A stretch of DNA of 64,000 nucleotides, taken from NCBI GenBank assembly GCA_944382835.1, contig CALWNP010000002.1, positions 1 to 64,000 of the forward strand, in the 5' to 3' direction. The DNA is from an uncultured Gemmiger sp. (GTDB lineage: Bacteria > Bacillota > Clostridia > Oscillospirales > Ruminococcaceae). Below the pieces are notes generated by a model. The model saw only the letters and a list, made by a program, of their open reading frames with translations, was not told the origin of the DNA and did not search any database. Each line of letters opens with the position of its first letter. Position 1 is the stretch's first letter. Below are positions 8,255 through 17,407 of the stretch, one piece after another. Both the position numbers and the translations under genes were made by a program.

Positions 8255-9849
8255 CGGTTCTCATTGTGGACGACGACATCCCCACCACCCAGGTGCTGGA
8301 GGAGCAGATCGACTGGAGCCTGTTCGGGGTGCGGGAGATTTACAAAGCCTTCAACGCCCAGAACGCCATCCAGATGCTGGACGCCCATCACCCGGAGCTG
8401 GTGCTGACCGACATCGAGATGCCCAAGGGCAGCGGCATTGATGTGCTGCGCTATGCCCGGGAAAAGAAGCACAACAGCCAGTTCATCATCCTGACCTGCC
8501 ACGAAAACTTCACCTATGCCTCCCAGGCCCTCCACTACGAAGCGCTGGATTATCTGGTCAAGCCCTTTGACCTCAAGACGATGCAGGCCGCGGTGGCCAA
8601 GGCGCTGGAGAAGATCGCCTACCAGAAGCGCCAGGAGGAGGAAAAGTATTACAAGGAGGAATGGCTGAGCAGCGCCAGCCGCCGGGAGAAGAACTTCTGG
8701 CAGGAGCTGCTGTCCGGCCGGATTCCCTCCGACGAGGATTACATCCGCACCGTGCTGGTCAGCCGTCAGGTGCAGCTGCCCCCCGAGGACAGCTACACCC
8801 TGGTGCTGGCCACCGCCAAGGAGAGCGATGTGGTCCAGCGCGGCTGGACCGCCCATCAGTTTGCCTATGCCATCAGCAACATGCTGTCCGAGATTGTGGG
8901 CGGGGTGCCGGAGCATCCCTCGGTCCAGTACGATGTCTACAACGGCCGGTGCAGCGCGGTGCTGGCGCTGGGAAACAGTGTCCGCCCCTCGGATCTGGAG
9001 CAGGAGGCCTGGCAGCTGGTGGAATGCGCCCGCCGCTACCTGGGCAGCGAGGTGAATGTCTGCTACCGGGACGGGGTGGCACTGAAGGATCTGCGGGACC
9101 AGCTGCGGGAACTGCGGGAGATCGACCACAAAAACGTGGGGATGCGGGGAGGCGTGCGGGGCAACGAGATGCTCTGCGACGCCCCGGCCCCCGGTCCCCA
9201 GCCGCTTGACCTGGAAAAGGTCAACCGGCTGCTGCAGGAGGAGCAGGGCGCCAAGGCCATCGGCCAGCTGCGGGAGGAGCTGGACCGTGTCTCCGCCGCC
9301 GGGCAGCTGGACTACGAAACCCTCCACCGGGTGCACGAGGACTACATCCAGCTGGTCTACACCATCCTGTACAACAACAACATCCAGGCCCATGAGCTCT
9401 TCTCCGACGCCGCCACCCAGAAGCTCTTTCAGCAGGCCGAGAACTCGGTCTTTGACATGATGCGCTGGGCCAGCGCCATCACCGAGAAGATGATCTCCTA
9501 CCAGAAGGAGATGCGCAAGACCGAGACGGTCATCGACACCATCAAGAACTACATCGCCAAAAACTACGCCCACGATCTGACCCGCAACGAGATTGCGGCC
9601 AGCGTCTACCTCTCCCCCGACTATGTGGCCAAGATCTTCAAGGCGGACACCGGGATGTCCCTCAAGGACTACATCAACGAAATCCGCATCCACAAGAGCA
9701 AGCAGCTGCTGCTGGACGACGCCCACTCCGTCAGCGAGGTGGCCACCCTGGTGGGCATCGACAACTTCTCCTACTTCTCCACCCTTTTCAAAAAGAACAC
9801 CGGCCTCACGCCGCGGGAATACAAGCAGAGGGCAAAACAGGGCGCCTGA
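8251..9849 (+). CDS. YesN-type response regulator with AraC DNA-binding domain
   Basis: A 532-residue response regulator. The receiver domain starts MTVLIVDDD and carries the phospho-acceptor Asp54 in TDIEMP. A long middle region is poorly conserved. Two AraC-type helix-turn-helix motifs occupy the last 100 residues (IAASVYLSPDYVAKIFK and VATLVGIDNFSYFSTLFKK). The reading frame is open further upstream, but the ATG at 8251 overlaps the kinase stop, follows AAGGAG and gives a complete receiver domain. It is probably an activator of the ABC cassette just downstream. Confidence 0.93.
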   Translation: MTVLIVDDDIPTTQVLEEQIDWSLFGVREIYKAFNAQNAIQMLDAHHPELVLTDIEMPKGSGIDVLRYAREKKHNSQFIILTCHENFTYASQALHYEALDYLVKPFDLKTMQAAVAKALEKIAYQKRQEEEKYYKEEWLSSASRREKNFWQELLSGRIPSDEDYIRTVLVSRQVQLPPEDSYTLVLATAKESDVVQRGWTAHQFAYAISNMLSEIVGGVPEHPSVQYDVYNGRCSAVLALGNSVRPSDLEQEAWQLVECARRYLGSEVNVCYRDGVALKDLRDQLRELREIDHKNVGMRGGVRGNEMLCDAPAPGPQPLDLEKVNRLLQEEQGAKAIGQLREELDRVSAAGQLDYETLHRVHEDYIQLVYTILYNNNIQAHELFSDAATQKLFQQAENSVFDMMRWASAITEKMISYQKEMRKTETVIDTIKNYIAKNYAHDLTRNEIAASVYLSPDYVAKIFKADTGMSLKDYINEIRIHKSKQLLLDDAHSVSEVATLVGIDNFSYFSTLFKKNTGLTPREYKQRAKQGA

Positions 9850-9857
9850 AAAAAATT

Positions 9858-9890
9858 CTGCGGGAAAGCAGAGATGCTTTCCCGCAGTGT
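9858..9890. terminator. Bidirectional terminator between convergent genes
   Basis: A 13-base-pair perfect stem (9858-9870 with 9875-9887) around a GAGA loop. A T run follows on the plus strand and an A run precedes it, so it can serve both the response regulator gene and the convergent esterase gene. Confidence 0.85.
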
Positions 9891-9895
9891 TTTTG

Positions 9896-10690
9896 TTACG
9901 GATGGGTTTCCTGCCACCAGTCCAGGGCCTTTTCGATGGCGGTGTTCCAGAAATCCCAGTTGTGGATGCCGGGCCACTCCTCGTACCGGGTGCGGCCGGG
10001 CAGGGCCTGCATGCAGCGGGCGAACTTCCGGTTGGGTTCCAGCAGGAAATCCTCGGTGCCGCAGGCCTGGTAGATCTCGGGCAGGCTGCCGTGCTTTTTC
10101 ACATAGCGGCGGGCCAGGGCCTCCACATCCTTGTCGCTGCCGGCCAGGGCGCCGAAATCCCCGAAGCACCGGCGGTAGTATTCCAGGTTGCGCATCAGCT
10201 GCCCCTCCTGCCCCGGCTTCAGGCTGGCCAGCTGGTCGGTGACCAGGGCGCAGGACAGGGCAAAGATGCTGCCGAAGGTGTCGTCATACCACAGGCCGTT
10301 GCGCAGCGCCCCGTAACCCCCCATGGAGAACCCGGCCAGCACCGTGTCCTCCTTGCGGTGGGAGAGGGGGAACAGCCGCCGGGTGACCTCCACCAGCTCC
10401 TGGCCGATCTGGTCGGCGTAGCGGTCATTGGTGCCCTCATCATTGAGATAGAAGGCGTTTTCCCCGCTGGGGCAGATCATCGCCACCCCGTACCGGCCGG
10501 ACAGCTCGGAGATCCGGCTGCCGTAGAGCCAGTCGGTGCAGAAGCCGGAATAGCCGTGCAGCAGATACACCGTGGGGAAGGCCCCCTCCCGCTTTTTGCC
10601 GCCGGGGGCGGGTTCCAGCGGGATCACCGCCGTCACCGGGACAATGCGGTCCAGGCAGTTGCTGTAATAACTCATCTGAATGGTTGCCAT
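9896..10690 (-). CDS. CE1-like esterase
   Basis: A 264-residue alpha/beta hydrolase of the esterase family. It has HGYSG (45-49) near the oxyanion hole, elbow GFSMGGYG with nucleophile Ser122, and the likely catalytic His in GIHNWDFW near the C-terminus. The frame is open far upstream, but AAGGAGG followed by ATG at 10690 sets the start. There is no signal peptide, so it should be cytosolic. It resembles the esterases at 48779 and 59623 in the elbow and in the GIHNW/GYHNW block. It diverges from the ABC cassette at 10959, so both may share the intervening control region. Confidence 0.87.
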   Translation of the reverse strand: MATIQMSYYSNCLDRIVPVTAVIPLEPAPGGKKREGAFPTVYLLHGYSGFCTDWLYGSRISELSGRYGVAMICPSGENAFYLNDEGTNDRYADQIGQELVEVTRRLFPLSHRKEDTVLAGFSMGGYGALRNGLWYDDTFGSIFALSCALVTDQLASLKPGQEGQLMRNLEYYRRCFGDFGALAGSDKDVEALARRYVKKHGSLPEIYQACGTEDFLLEPNRKFARCMQALPGRTRYEEWPGIHNWDFWNTAIEKALDWWQETHP

Positions 10691-10794
10691 AAAAACCTCC
10701 TTGTTTGCGGGTTGTTTTCCCTTCATTATAAGGCGGCCGGCCGCCCGGGAAAAGGGTTCGGGAAGGATGCTGCGGAAAATGAAAAGTATCCTGC

Positions 10795-10849
10795 GGATTT
10801 TCAAAAATCGGGATTTTTCCCCTGGCCGCTTGTCCGGTTTTTCAAAAAA
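10795..10849. repeat. Direct repeat GGWTTTTCAAAAA, period 41 bases
   Basis: GGATTTTCAAAAA at 10795-10807 and GGTTTTTCAAAAA starting at 10836. The copies are about four helical turns apart, upstream of the lipoprotein gene. They are candidate binding sites for the YesN-like regulator encoded at 8251; this is inference. Confidence 0.4.
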
Positions 10850-10958
10850 GCTGTACGAATTATTGAAAGCACCGTGGAAAAAAAACGTGTATATTGTAGA
10901 CAACAAAACGGCATGCGGAAAGTGCATGGCGATCCAACGAAAAGAATGGGAGGAAAAC

Positions 10959-12518
10959 ATGAAAAAGTTATTGTCTGTCCTGACAGCGCTGAGTCTCAGC
11001 GTCACCATGCTGGCCGGCTGCGGCTCTTCCGGGTCCGGCGGCTCCAGCGCCGCCGACGGAGGTTCCCAGAGCGGCGGGGCCGAGCCCACCAAGGTGGTCT
11101 TTGCCATGAAGAGCTTCAACGTGATCCCCGACAGCTCCAACACCGAGCGGGTTCAGAACTACTTCAACGACTATATTGCGGAGAACTACCCCGACGCCAA
11201 CGTGGCCATCGAATGGAAGCTGTTCGGCCCTGCGGACTACGACCAGAAGATCAACCTGATGATGCAGAGCGGCGAGCAGCTGGATCTGTTCATCCCGGCC
11301 AACCTGGCCACCTCGCTGGCCAACAACCAGCTGGCCCCCATCACCGAGGCGCTGAAGACCAACGGCCAGGGGCTGGAAGCCATCATCAAGGAATACTGCG
11401 GCGACAATGCCTTTGACGCCGTGACCCAGAACGGCGAGATCATGGCGGTGCCGGCCAACAAGAATATGTGCCTGACCCCGCTGCTGCAGTACGACACCGA
11501 GATGCTGGCCGCCACCGGCTACACCGCCGACGACATCACCGACCTGGCCAGCCTGACCCCCATCTTTGCCAAGCTCAAGGAGCTGTACCCCGACGTTTAC
11601 CCCTTCGTCTCCACCGACCTGAAGAACAAGAACCTGCCCTACTACTTCTACGCCGAAAAGGAAATCGATCCTCTGGGCAATGACTACGGCGTCATCATGG
11701 GGGATTCCGGCGAGATCGTCAACCTCTTCGCCACCGACGAGTACCGGGAGCTGTGCAACCTGATGAAGGAATGGCACGACAACGGCTACATGCCGGCGGA
11801 TATGGCCACCGGCACCATGACCGGCACCGAGTACATGATGGCGGGCCGCGGCTTCTGCACCTACGCCAGCTACGGCTCCAAGAACGACTACACCGAGTTT
11901 GCCACCATGCTGACCACCCGCTTCGGCCGTGACATCGGGGTCAAGGCGCTTGCCGAAAGCTACCTGACCACCGACTTTGCCTCCGCCACCCTGGGCATCC
12001 CCAGCACCTCCAAGTGCGTGGACGCCGCCATCAAGCTGCTGGACATCATCTACACCGATGAGTTTGCCTACAACATCCTGCTGTGGGGCATGGAAGGCAC
12101 CGACTATGTGAAGGTCACCGACGACACCGTCAACTATCCCGACGGCCTGACCGCCGACACCGTTCCCTACTGCGCCTACATGACCATGGGCGAGTTCGGC
12201 ACCGAGGCCTACTGCTGGAGCCTGGAACAGGGCGCCACCGAGGAAGCCAAGGCCGCCAACCGCGAATACGCCAAGACCGTCAACCTGAACGCCAACCTTT
12301 CCCCCTACTACGGCTTCCGCTTTGACGGCAGCGGCGTCAAGAACGAGCTGACCGCCCTGAACAACGTGTATGAACAGTACGCATATCCCCTGATGTGCGG
12401 CAGCGTGGACGTGGATTCCACCCTGGAGGAGTTCAACAAGGCTCTGGACGCCGCCGGTCTGCAGACCGTCATGGACGCCAAGAGAGAGCAGCTGGACGCC
12501 TGGCTGGCTTCCAAGTAA
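10959..12518 (+). CDS. ABC sugar-binding lipoprotein (DUF3502 type)
   Basis: A 519-residue extracellular solute-binding protein. The signal peptide ends in lipobox LAGC with Cys21, followed by a Gly/Ser-rich linker. The body is a family-1-type sugar-binding fold, and the C-terminal 120 residues resemble DUF3502 (GSVDVDSTLEEFNKALDAAG). The ATG at 10959 follows GGGAGG and gives a clean signal peptide; the open frame upstream is not part of the gene. It captures an oligosaccharide or modified sugar for the permeases encoded at 12594 and 13534. No ATPase gene follows. Confidence 0.93.
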   Translation: MKKLLSVLTALSLSVTMLAGCGSSGSGGSSAADGGSQSGGAEPTKVVFAMKSFNVIPDSSNTERVQNYFNDYIAENYPDANVAIEWKLFGPADYDQKINLMMQSGEQLDLFIPANLATSLANNQLAPITEALKTNGQGLEAIIKEYCGDNAFDAVTQNGEIMAVPANKNMCLTPLLQYDTEMLAATGYTADDITDLASLTPIFAKLKELYPDVYPFVSTDLKNKNLPYYFYAEKEIDPLGNDYGVIMGDSGEIVNLFATDEYRELCNLMKEWHDNGYMPADMATGTMTGTEYMMAGRGFCTYASYGSKNDYTEFATMLTTRFGRDIGVKALAESYLTTDFASATLGIPSTSKCVDAAIKLLDIIYTDEFAYNILLWGMEGTDYVKVTDDTVNYPDGLTADTVPYCAYMTMGEFGTEAYCWSLEQGATEEAKAANREYAKTVNLNANLSPYYGFRFDGSGVKNELTALNNVYEQYAYPLMCGSVDVDSTLEEFNKALDAAGLQTVMDAKREQLDAWLASK

Positions 12519-12542
12519 AGCCTCTTTTCCGGTAACAACGCA

Positions 12543-12576
12543 ACACCCTGCAGCCCTCTCGGTTGCAGGGTGTTTT
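12543..12576 (+). terminator. Intercistronic hairpin after the lipoprotein gene
   Basis: ACACCCTGCA (12543-12552) pairs with TGCAGGGTGT (12564-12573), followed by TTT. It probably lets the lipoprotein be made in excess over the permeases by partial termination or by protecting the upstream mRNA, as in other binding-protein operons. Confidence 0.65.
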
Positions 12577-12593
12577 ACAAAGGAGCGTATCAT

Positions 12594-13517
12594 ATGCAAA
12601 CCAAGAAACTGCGCAGGCATGACCTGAAAAAGAATCTGCCCCTTCTGCTGCTCACCGTGCCGGGCCTGATCTATCTGATCATCAACAACTATCTGCCCAT
12701 GTTCGGCATCTTCATCGCCTTCAAGCAGATGGACTATGCCAAGGGCCTGTTCGGCAGCCCCTGGTGCGGCCTGGCCAACTTCAAGTTCCTCTTTGCCAGC
12801 AACCAGGCCGGCATCATGATCCGCAACACGGTGCTGTACAACCTGGCCTTCATCCTGCTGGGCACCTTCTTCGCGGTGCTGATCGCCATTCTCATGAGCG
12901 AGATCGTCCAGCTGGGCTGCTCCAAGTTCTTCCAGGCGGGGCTGGTCATGCCCAACCTGATCTCGATGGTCATTGTCTCCTACATCGTCTACGCCTTCCT
13001 CAGCCCGGAAAACGGCCTGTTCAACGCCCTGATCGTCTCGATGGGCGGCGAACCCATCAGCTGGTACACCGAGGAAAAGTGGTGGCCGCTGATCCTGATT
13101 GTCACCCAGATCTGGAAAACCGCGGGCTATTCCTCCATCGTCTACATTGCCTCCATCTCCGGCATCGATCCCAGCCTGTACGAGGCCGCCCGCATTGACG
13201 GCGCCGGCAAGCTACAGCAGATCTTCCGCATCACCCTGCCCCAGCTGAAATCCATCATCACCATCATGTTGCTGATGAGCTGCGCCCGGATCTTTGCCTC
13301 CGACTTCGGCCTGTTCTATCAGGTCCCCCAGAACTCCGGCGCCCTGTACAACGTCACCCAGACCATCGACACCTACGTCTACCGCGGCCTGATGCAGAAC
13401 GGCGATCTGGGCATGTCCAGTGCCGCCGGCCTGTTCCAGTCGGTTCTGGGCTTCATTCTGGTCATGACGGCCAACTACCTGGTGCGGAAGGCCGACAACG
13501 AAAGTGCACTGTTCTGA
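12594..13517 (+). CDS. ABC sugar transporter permease (LplB type)
   Basis: A 307-residue inner component of a carbohydrate ABC importer with about six membrane segments. The ATPase-docking EAA loop is visible as YEAARIDGAGKLQQIF. The start at 12594 follows AAAGGAG; the open frame eight codons upstream contains that site and is not used. It pairs with the permease encoded 16 bases downstream and the lipoprotein encoded at 10959. The family is LplB/UgpA-like in the CUT1 group, importing oligosaccharides. Confidence 0.92.
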   Translation: MQTKKLRRHDLKKNLPLLLLTVPGLIYLIINNYLPMFGIFIAFKQMDYAKGLFGSPWCGLANFKFLFASNQAGIMIRNTVLYNLAFILLGTFFAVLIAILMSEIVQLGCSKFFQAGLVMPNLISMVIVSYIVYAFLSPENGLFNALIVSMGGEPISWYTEEKWWPLILIVTQIWKTAGYSSIVYIASISGIDPSLYEAARIDGAGKLQQIFRITLPQLKSIITIMLLMSCARIFASDFGLFYQVPQNSGALYNVTQTIDTYVYRGLMQNGDLGMSSAAGLFQSVLGFILVMTANYLVRKADNESALF

Positions 13518-13533
13518 AAGAAAGGGAAATACG

Positions 13534-14439
13534 ATGAAAAAGTACAAACTGCTGACCAGAGGCGAGCTGAGTTTCAAAGTCTTTGCCCTTATCTTCCTCA
13601 CCGTCATCACCATTCTGGCGGTGCTGCCCTTTGTCCTGATCTTCATGGCCTCCATCACCGACGAGACCTGGCTGGCCCAGCACGGATACAGCTTCTTCCC
13701 CAAGAAGTTCAGCCTGAACGGCTACAAGTACCTGATCAACCAGGCCCACACCATCGGCCGGTCCTACCTGGTCTCCATCGGCATCACCACGGTGGGCACC
13801 GCGGCCAACCTGCTGCTCACCACCATGTTCGCCTATCCCCTCTCCCGCAAGGACTTCAAATACCGCAACCTGCTCTCCTTCATCCTCTTCTTCACCATGA
13901 TGTTCAACGGCGGCATCGTCCCCTCCTACCTGGTCTGGACCCGTCTGATGCACATCAAAAACACCTACTTTGCCCTGCTGTGCCCCAACCTGATGATGGG
14001 CGCCTTCAACGTCCTGCTGGTGCGCAACTACTACACCACCAACGTGCCGCCGGCCATTGTGGAATCCGCCCTGCTGGACGGCGCCACCGAGATGCAGATC
14101 TTCCGCAAGATCATGCTGCCTCTCTCGGTGCCGGTCAACGTGACGGTGGGTCTGTTCGCCGGTCTGGCCTACTGGAACGACTGGACCAACGCCCTGTACT
14201 ATGTGGATGACCCCGAGTTCTTCGGCATCCAGAACATGCTGATGCGGATTATGCAGAACATCACCTTCCTCTCCTCCGGCCAGGCCGGCAAGGTGGTGGA
14301 CACCTCGGCCATGACCATCCCCAGCGTCGGCATCCGAATGGCCCTGGCAGTGGTGGGCATCATCCCCATCCTCATCGCCTACCCCTTCCTGCAGAAGCAT
14401 CTGATCAAGGGCGTGGTCGTGGGCGCGGTAAAGGGCTGA
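13534..14439 (+). CDS. ABC sugar transporter permease (YtcP/UgpE type)
   Basis: A 301-residue second permease of the cassette. It has an N-terminal membrane segment (about 12-36), a PLSR motif before the central segments, and an EAA-like loop VESALLDGATEMQIFR. The usual C-terminal ending of this family, LIKGVVVGAVKG, is intact. The ATG at 13534 was chosen because it follows AAAGGGA with correct spacing. Confidence 0.92.
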   Translation: MKKYKLLTRGELSFKVFALIFLTVITILAVLPFVLIFMASITDETWLAQHGYSFFPKKFSLNGYKYLINQAHTIGRSYLVSIGITTVGTAANLLLTTMFAYPLSRKDFKYRNLLSFILFFTMMFNGGIVPSYLVWTRLMHIKNTYFALLCPNLMMGAFNVLLVRNYYTTNVPPAIVESALLDGATEMQIFRKIMLPLSVPVNVTVGLFAGLAYWNDWTNALYYVDDPEFFGIQNMLMRIMQNITFLSSGQAGKVVDTSAMTIPSVGIRMALAVVGIIPILIAYPFLQKHLIKGVVVGAVKG

Positions 14440-14456
14440 TCTTCCGCCGTTCCACC

Positions 14457-14475
14457 TCAGCCAGAGGCTGATTTT
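14457..14475 (+). terminator. Short hairpin between permease and hydrolase genes
   Basis: TCAGCC (14457-14462), loop AGA, GGCTGA (14466-14471), then TTTT. A weak terminator or processing site; the hydrolase gene downstream may still be co-transcribed. Confidence 0.45.
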
Positions 14476-14490
14476 CCGGGAGGATTTGTG

Positions 14491-15984
14491 ATGAGAAAAG
14501 AATTTGAACGGACCACCCCCGAGGCCGTGGGCATCCGCAGCCAGGTGATCCTGGACTACCTCGACGCGCTGGAACACTCCAACACCGAGATGCACGGCCT
14601 GATGATCATGCGCCACGGCAAGATCTGCGCCGAGGGCTGGTGGCAGCCCTTCGGCCCCAACCTCCGCCACGGGCTGCAGTCCCACAGCAAGACCTACGCG
14701 GCCACCGCGGTGGGCATCGCCTGTACCGAGGGGGTTCTGGGGCTGGAGGAACGCCTGATCGACATTTTCCCCGAGGAATCCCCCGCCTGCCCCAGCGAGA
14801 ACCTGCGGCAGCTCACCGTCCGGGATGTGCTGTGCATGGGCTGCGGCATGGACACCATGCCCCGCCCCACCGCGGACTGGATTCGGGATTTCCTCCACAC
14901 CCCGGTGCTGCACAAACCCGGCACCACCTTTATGTACAATTCCACCGGTTCCTCCATGCTGGGCGCCATCGTCCGCAAAAAGACCGGCGAGGGGCTGCAG
15001 GAATACCTGACCAAGCGGCTCTTCTGTAAAATCGGCATCAACCCCCGCAACATCCGCTGGTACTGCATGCCCGACGGCATGGAGATGGGCGGCGGCGGGA
15101 TGCTGGCCACCACCGAGGACAACCTCCGGCTGATGAAGCTCTATGCCGACGGCGGGGTCTGGGAGGGGGAGCGGATTCTCTCGGAGGAATACGTCCGGCT
15201 GGCCACCACCAAGCAGAACGATTCCGCCACCGAGGCCCGCAACAACCCCGAGGCCAGCGACAATTTCCTGGGTTATGGCTTCCAGATCTGGATGTGCAAG
15301 CCAAAGGGGGTCTACCGGGCGGACGGCGCCATGGGGCAGTTCACCATCGTCAGCCCCGGGCAGGACCTGATTCTCGCCATCAACGAGACGGCGGTGGGCG
15401 CCCACTGGGCCCAGAGCACCCTGGACATCACCTGGGAGCTGCTGGCCAGAATCGGGGATGACCCGGTGCCCGCCGATCCCCGGGCCGCCGACCGGCTGGC
15501 CCGCCGGCTGCGCTCCCTGAACCTGCCCAATCCCCTCTGTTCCCCCTTCAGCGAGACCACCGCCCGGATCAGCGGAAAGACCTACCGGGTGGAGGAGGGC
15601 ACCCTGAGCGCCGAGATCTTCAACATCATGTCCGGCGCCCCGGTGCGGGCGATCCGGGAATTTTCCCTCACCTTTGACGACTACGGCTGTGTCTGGGACA
15701 CCCTGGGCGACCAGGGCCGGCAGGCCATCCGGATCACCACCGACGGCTGCCGCTTCACCAACCTGGTGGGCCGGCCCTCCGACCCCACCCAGCTGCTGGT
15801 CTGCGACGGCGCCTGGGTACAGCCGGATGTCTTTGAAGCCCACCTGCGCTGGGCCGAGACCTGCCTGACCAAAAAGCTGGTCTTCCGGTTTGACGGGGAC
15901 GCCCTGGTCATCGAGGACAGCGACAACAACGCCTTCCGGCTCCGCAGCACGCCGGACATCATCCGGGCCCGCGCCCTTTCCTGA
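14491..15984 (+). CDS. Beta-lactamase-fold serine hydrolase (esterase/peptidase class C type)
   Basis: A 497-residue serine hydrolase. The SxxK motif is SHSK (Ser64, Lys67), and a YNSTGSS block supplies the Tyr-containing second motif. There is no signal peptide, so a role on cell-wall peptides or beta-lactams is unlikely; an intracellular ester hydrolase of the EstB type fits better. About 150 residues beyond the catalytic domain form an extra C-terminal part. The ATG follows GGGAGG by seven bases; a GTG one codon earlier is too close. It resembles the protein encoded at 42167. Placed at the end of an ABC sugar cassette, it may deacylate the imported compound. Confidence 0.85.
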   Translation: MRKEFERTTPEAVGIRSQVILDYLDALEHSNTEMHGLMIMRHGKICAEGWWQPFGPNLRHGLQSHSKTYAATAVGIACTEGVLGLEERLIDIFPEESPACPSENLRQLTVRDVLCMGCGMDTMPRPTADWIRDFLHTPVLHKPGTTFMYNSTGSSMLGAIVRKKTGEGLQEYLTKRLFCKIGINPRNIRWYCMPDGMEMGGGGMLATTEDNLRLMKLYADGGVWEGERILSEEYVRLATTKQNDSATEARNNPEASDNFLGYGFQIWMCKPKGVYRADGAMGQFTIVSPGQDLILAINETAVGAHWAQSTLDITWELLARIGDDPVPADPRAADRLARRLRSLNLPNPLCSPFSETTARISGKTYRVEEGTLSAEIFNIMSGAPVRAIREFSLTFDDYGCVWDTLGDQGRQAIRITTDGCRFTNLVGRPSDPTQLLVCDGAWVQPDVFEAHLRWAETCLTKKLVFRFDGDALVIEDSDNNAFRLRSTPDIIRARALS

Positions 15985-15990
15985 CAAACA

Positions 15991-16028
15991 AAGACCGCTG
16001 TGGTTTTGGGCCACAGCGGTCTTGTTTT
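15991..16028. terminator. Strong terminator, convergent position
   Basis: A 13-base-pair stem (15991-16003 with 16011-16023), seven-base loop, then GTTTTT. It ends the rightward cassette and lies just beyond the stop of the GH32 remnant on the other strand. Confidence 0.85.
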
Positions 16029-16050
16029 TGTCTTTTGGGGCGGGTCCGCC

Positions 16051-16978
16051 TCAGCCAAGGGATTCGGCTTCTTCCAGCACAAAGCCCTTCATGGGATACC
16101 ATGCCACCCGGCCTGCGAAGGGTTCCACCGTCACGGCATCGGCCTGGCCGAAGAGCCGGCTGGTCAGCACCGCCTGCCCTCCGTTGACAAAGACCTCCAG
16201 GGTGGAGCCGTCCAGATAGAGGTCCAGGCCTTCCAGCCGGTCCAGCCGCATCCGGCGCACCGTCCGCTTGGCGCCGCAGAGGGCCCCGGCCTCCAGGGTC
16301 AGCACCCCTTCCCCGGCCCGGTAATGCAGGGAGGCATCCTCAAACAGCCGCAGGGTCAGGTCGGTGCCGGGCTTCACCTCCAGCACCAGCTCGCAGCGGC
16401 GGCTGTGGGCGGTGAAGCCCCGGGCCCCCTCCGCCGTCTGTTTCTCCCCCCGCAGGGCCTGCAATTCCCGCAGCGGGGTCTGCCAGAGGGCGCCGTCCTT
16501 CCAGTGCAGCTCCCGGGGCATGGCGATGACCTGGTCCCAGCCATGGTCGGCGCAGGGATTGCGGCCGTAGTCGGTCTCGGACATTCCCATCCAGCCAAAG
16601 AGGAGCACCCGGCCGTCCGCGGCCTTCAGGGTGCGGGCGGCGTAGTAGTCAAAGCCGTAGTCAAAGGGCTGGAAGTCCCCCAGCTCCGCCTTGCCCCCCA
16701 GCGCCCCCGCCAGCGGGAAGCAGCCGCACTGGTGGGCGTTGGCATAGCGGTAGGTCTCGTGGGGGATGCCCTGGGGGCAGGCGATGAGCAGGGGCTGGCC
16801 GTCCACCTCGGCCAGGTCGGGGCACTCCCACATATAGCCGAAAGGTTCGGAGGTGCGCAGGGTGTTCACATGGCGGAAGTCGGTTCCGTCCTGGCTCTCG
16901 TAGACCAGCACGCAGCCCTCGTCGGACTGGGTGCGGGCACCCAGCAGCATGTAGATGCTGCCATCCCGGGAAATCCTG
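16051..16978 (-). pseudogene. GH32 sucrose/fructan hydrolase, 5'-truncated
   Basis: About 309 codons matching the C-terminal two thirds of a GH32 enzyme. Present are RDGSIYMLLGA, the acid/base motif WECPDL, FDYGFDYYA and the C-terminal beta-sandwich with LDGSTLEVFVNGG. The N-terminal NDPNG motif with the nucleophile Asp and the RDP motif are missing, so no active invertase can be made. Upstream of about 16978 the sequence switches to the opposite-strand ScrR-like fragment. An ATG at 17025 would start inside that foreign sequence. An intact GH32 gene exists at 29530. Base composition does not differ from its neighbours. Confidence 0.85.
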
Positions 16979-17278
16979 CGGGACCCCAACCACCCCGAGA
17001 TCCTGGTCTGTGCCACCGACCGCATCGCCTACGGCGTCTACAAGGCGGCGCGGGAGCTGGGCCTGCGCATCCCCGAGGACATCTCGGTGACCGGCTTCGG
17101 CGGCTACGAGACCAACGAGCTGCTGATTCCCACCCTGACCACCATCCGCTTTGATGTGGAGGATCAGGCGGTCATCTGCGCCGAGACGGTGCTCAAGATG
17201 GCCCGGGGGGAACCAGTGAGCAAAAAACAGCTGATCGGCTACGACTTCATCGAGGGCGGCAGCGTCTGCCGCCGCTGA
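16964..17278 (+). pseudogene. ScrR-like LacI-family repressor, 5'-truncated
   Basis: About 100 codons of the C-terminal end of a LacI/GalR repressor: EILVCATDRIAYG, GLRIPEDISVTGFGGYETN and the PTLTTIRF block. The GFGGYETNELLIPTLTTIRF wording is that of sucrose-operon repressors. The helix-turn-helix and most of the ligand domain are gone. The fragment begins exactly where the GH32 remnant on the other strand ends. Confidence 0.83.
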
Positions 17279-17407
17279 CCCGGCGGGCGGCTTTACCAAA
17301 ACTTCACCCGGCTTTTACCGTTTGGTGGTGGAGGATCTCCTGGCGCAGCGGTACAATGAAACCATCCCCTAAAGGGGAACCGCCAAGAGAAAGGAAGTCG
17401 AACCGCA

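Noticed and set aside
12543-12576. Operon end after the first lipoprotein gene
   Set aside because: Although the hairpin looks like a terminator, the permease genes follow at once with no promoter, so partial read-through is more likely than an operon boundary.
14491-15984. Antibiotic-resistance beta-lactamase
   Set aside because: SxxK is present but there is no signal peptide, the protein is far longer than a beta-lactamase, and it belongs to a sugar cassette; an esterase role fits better.
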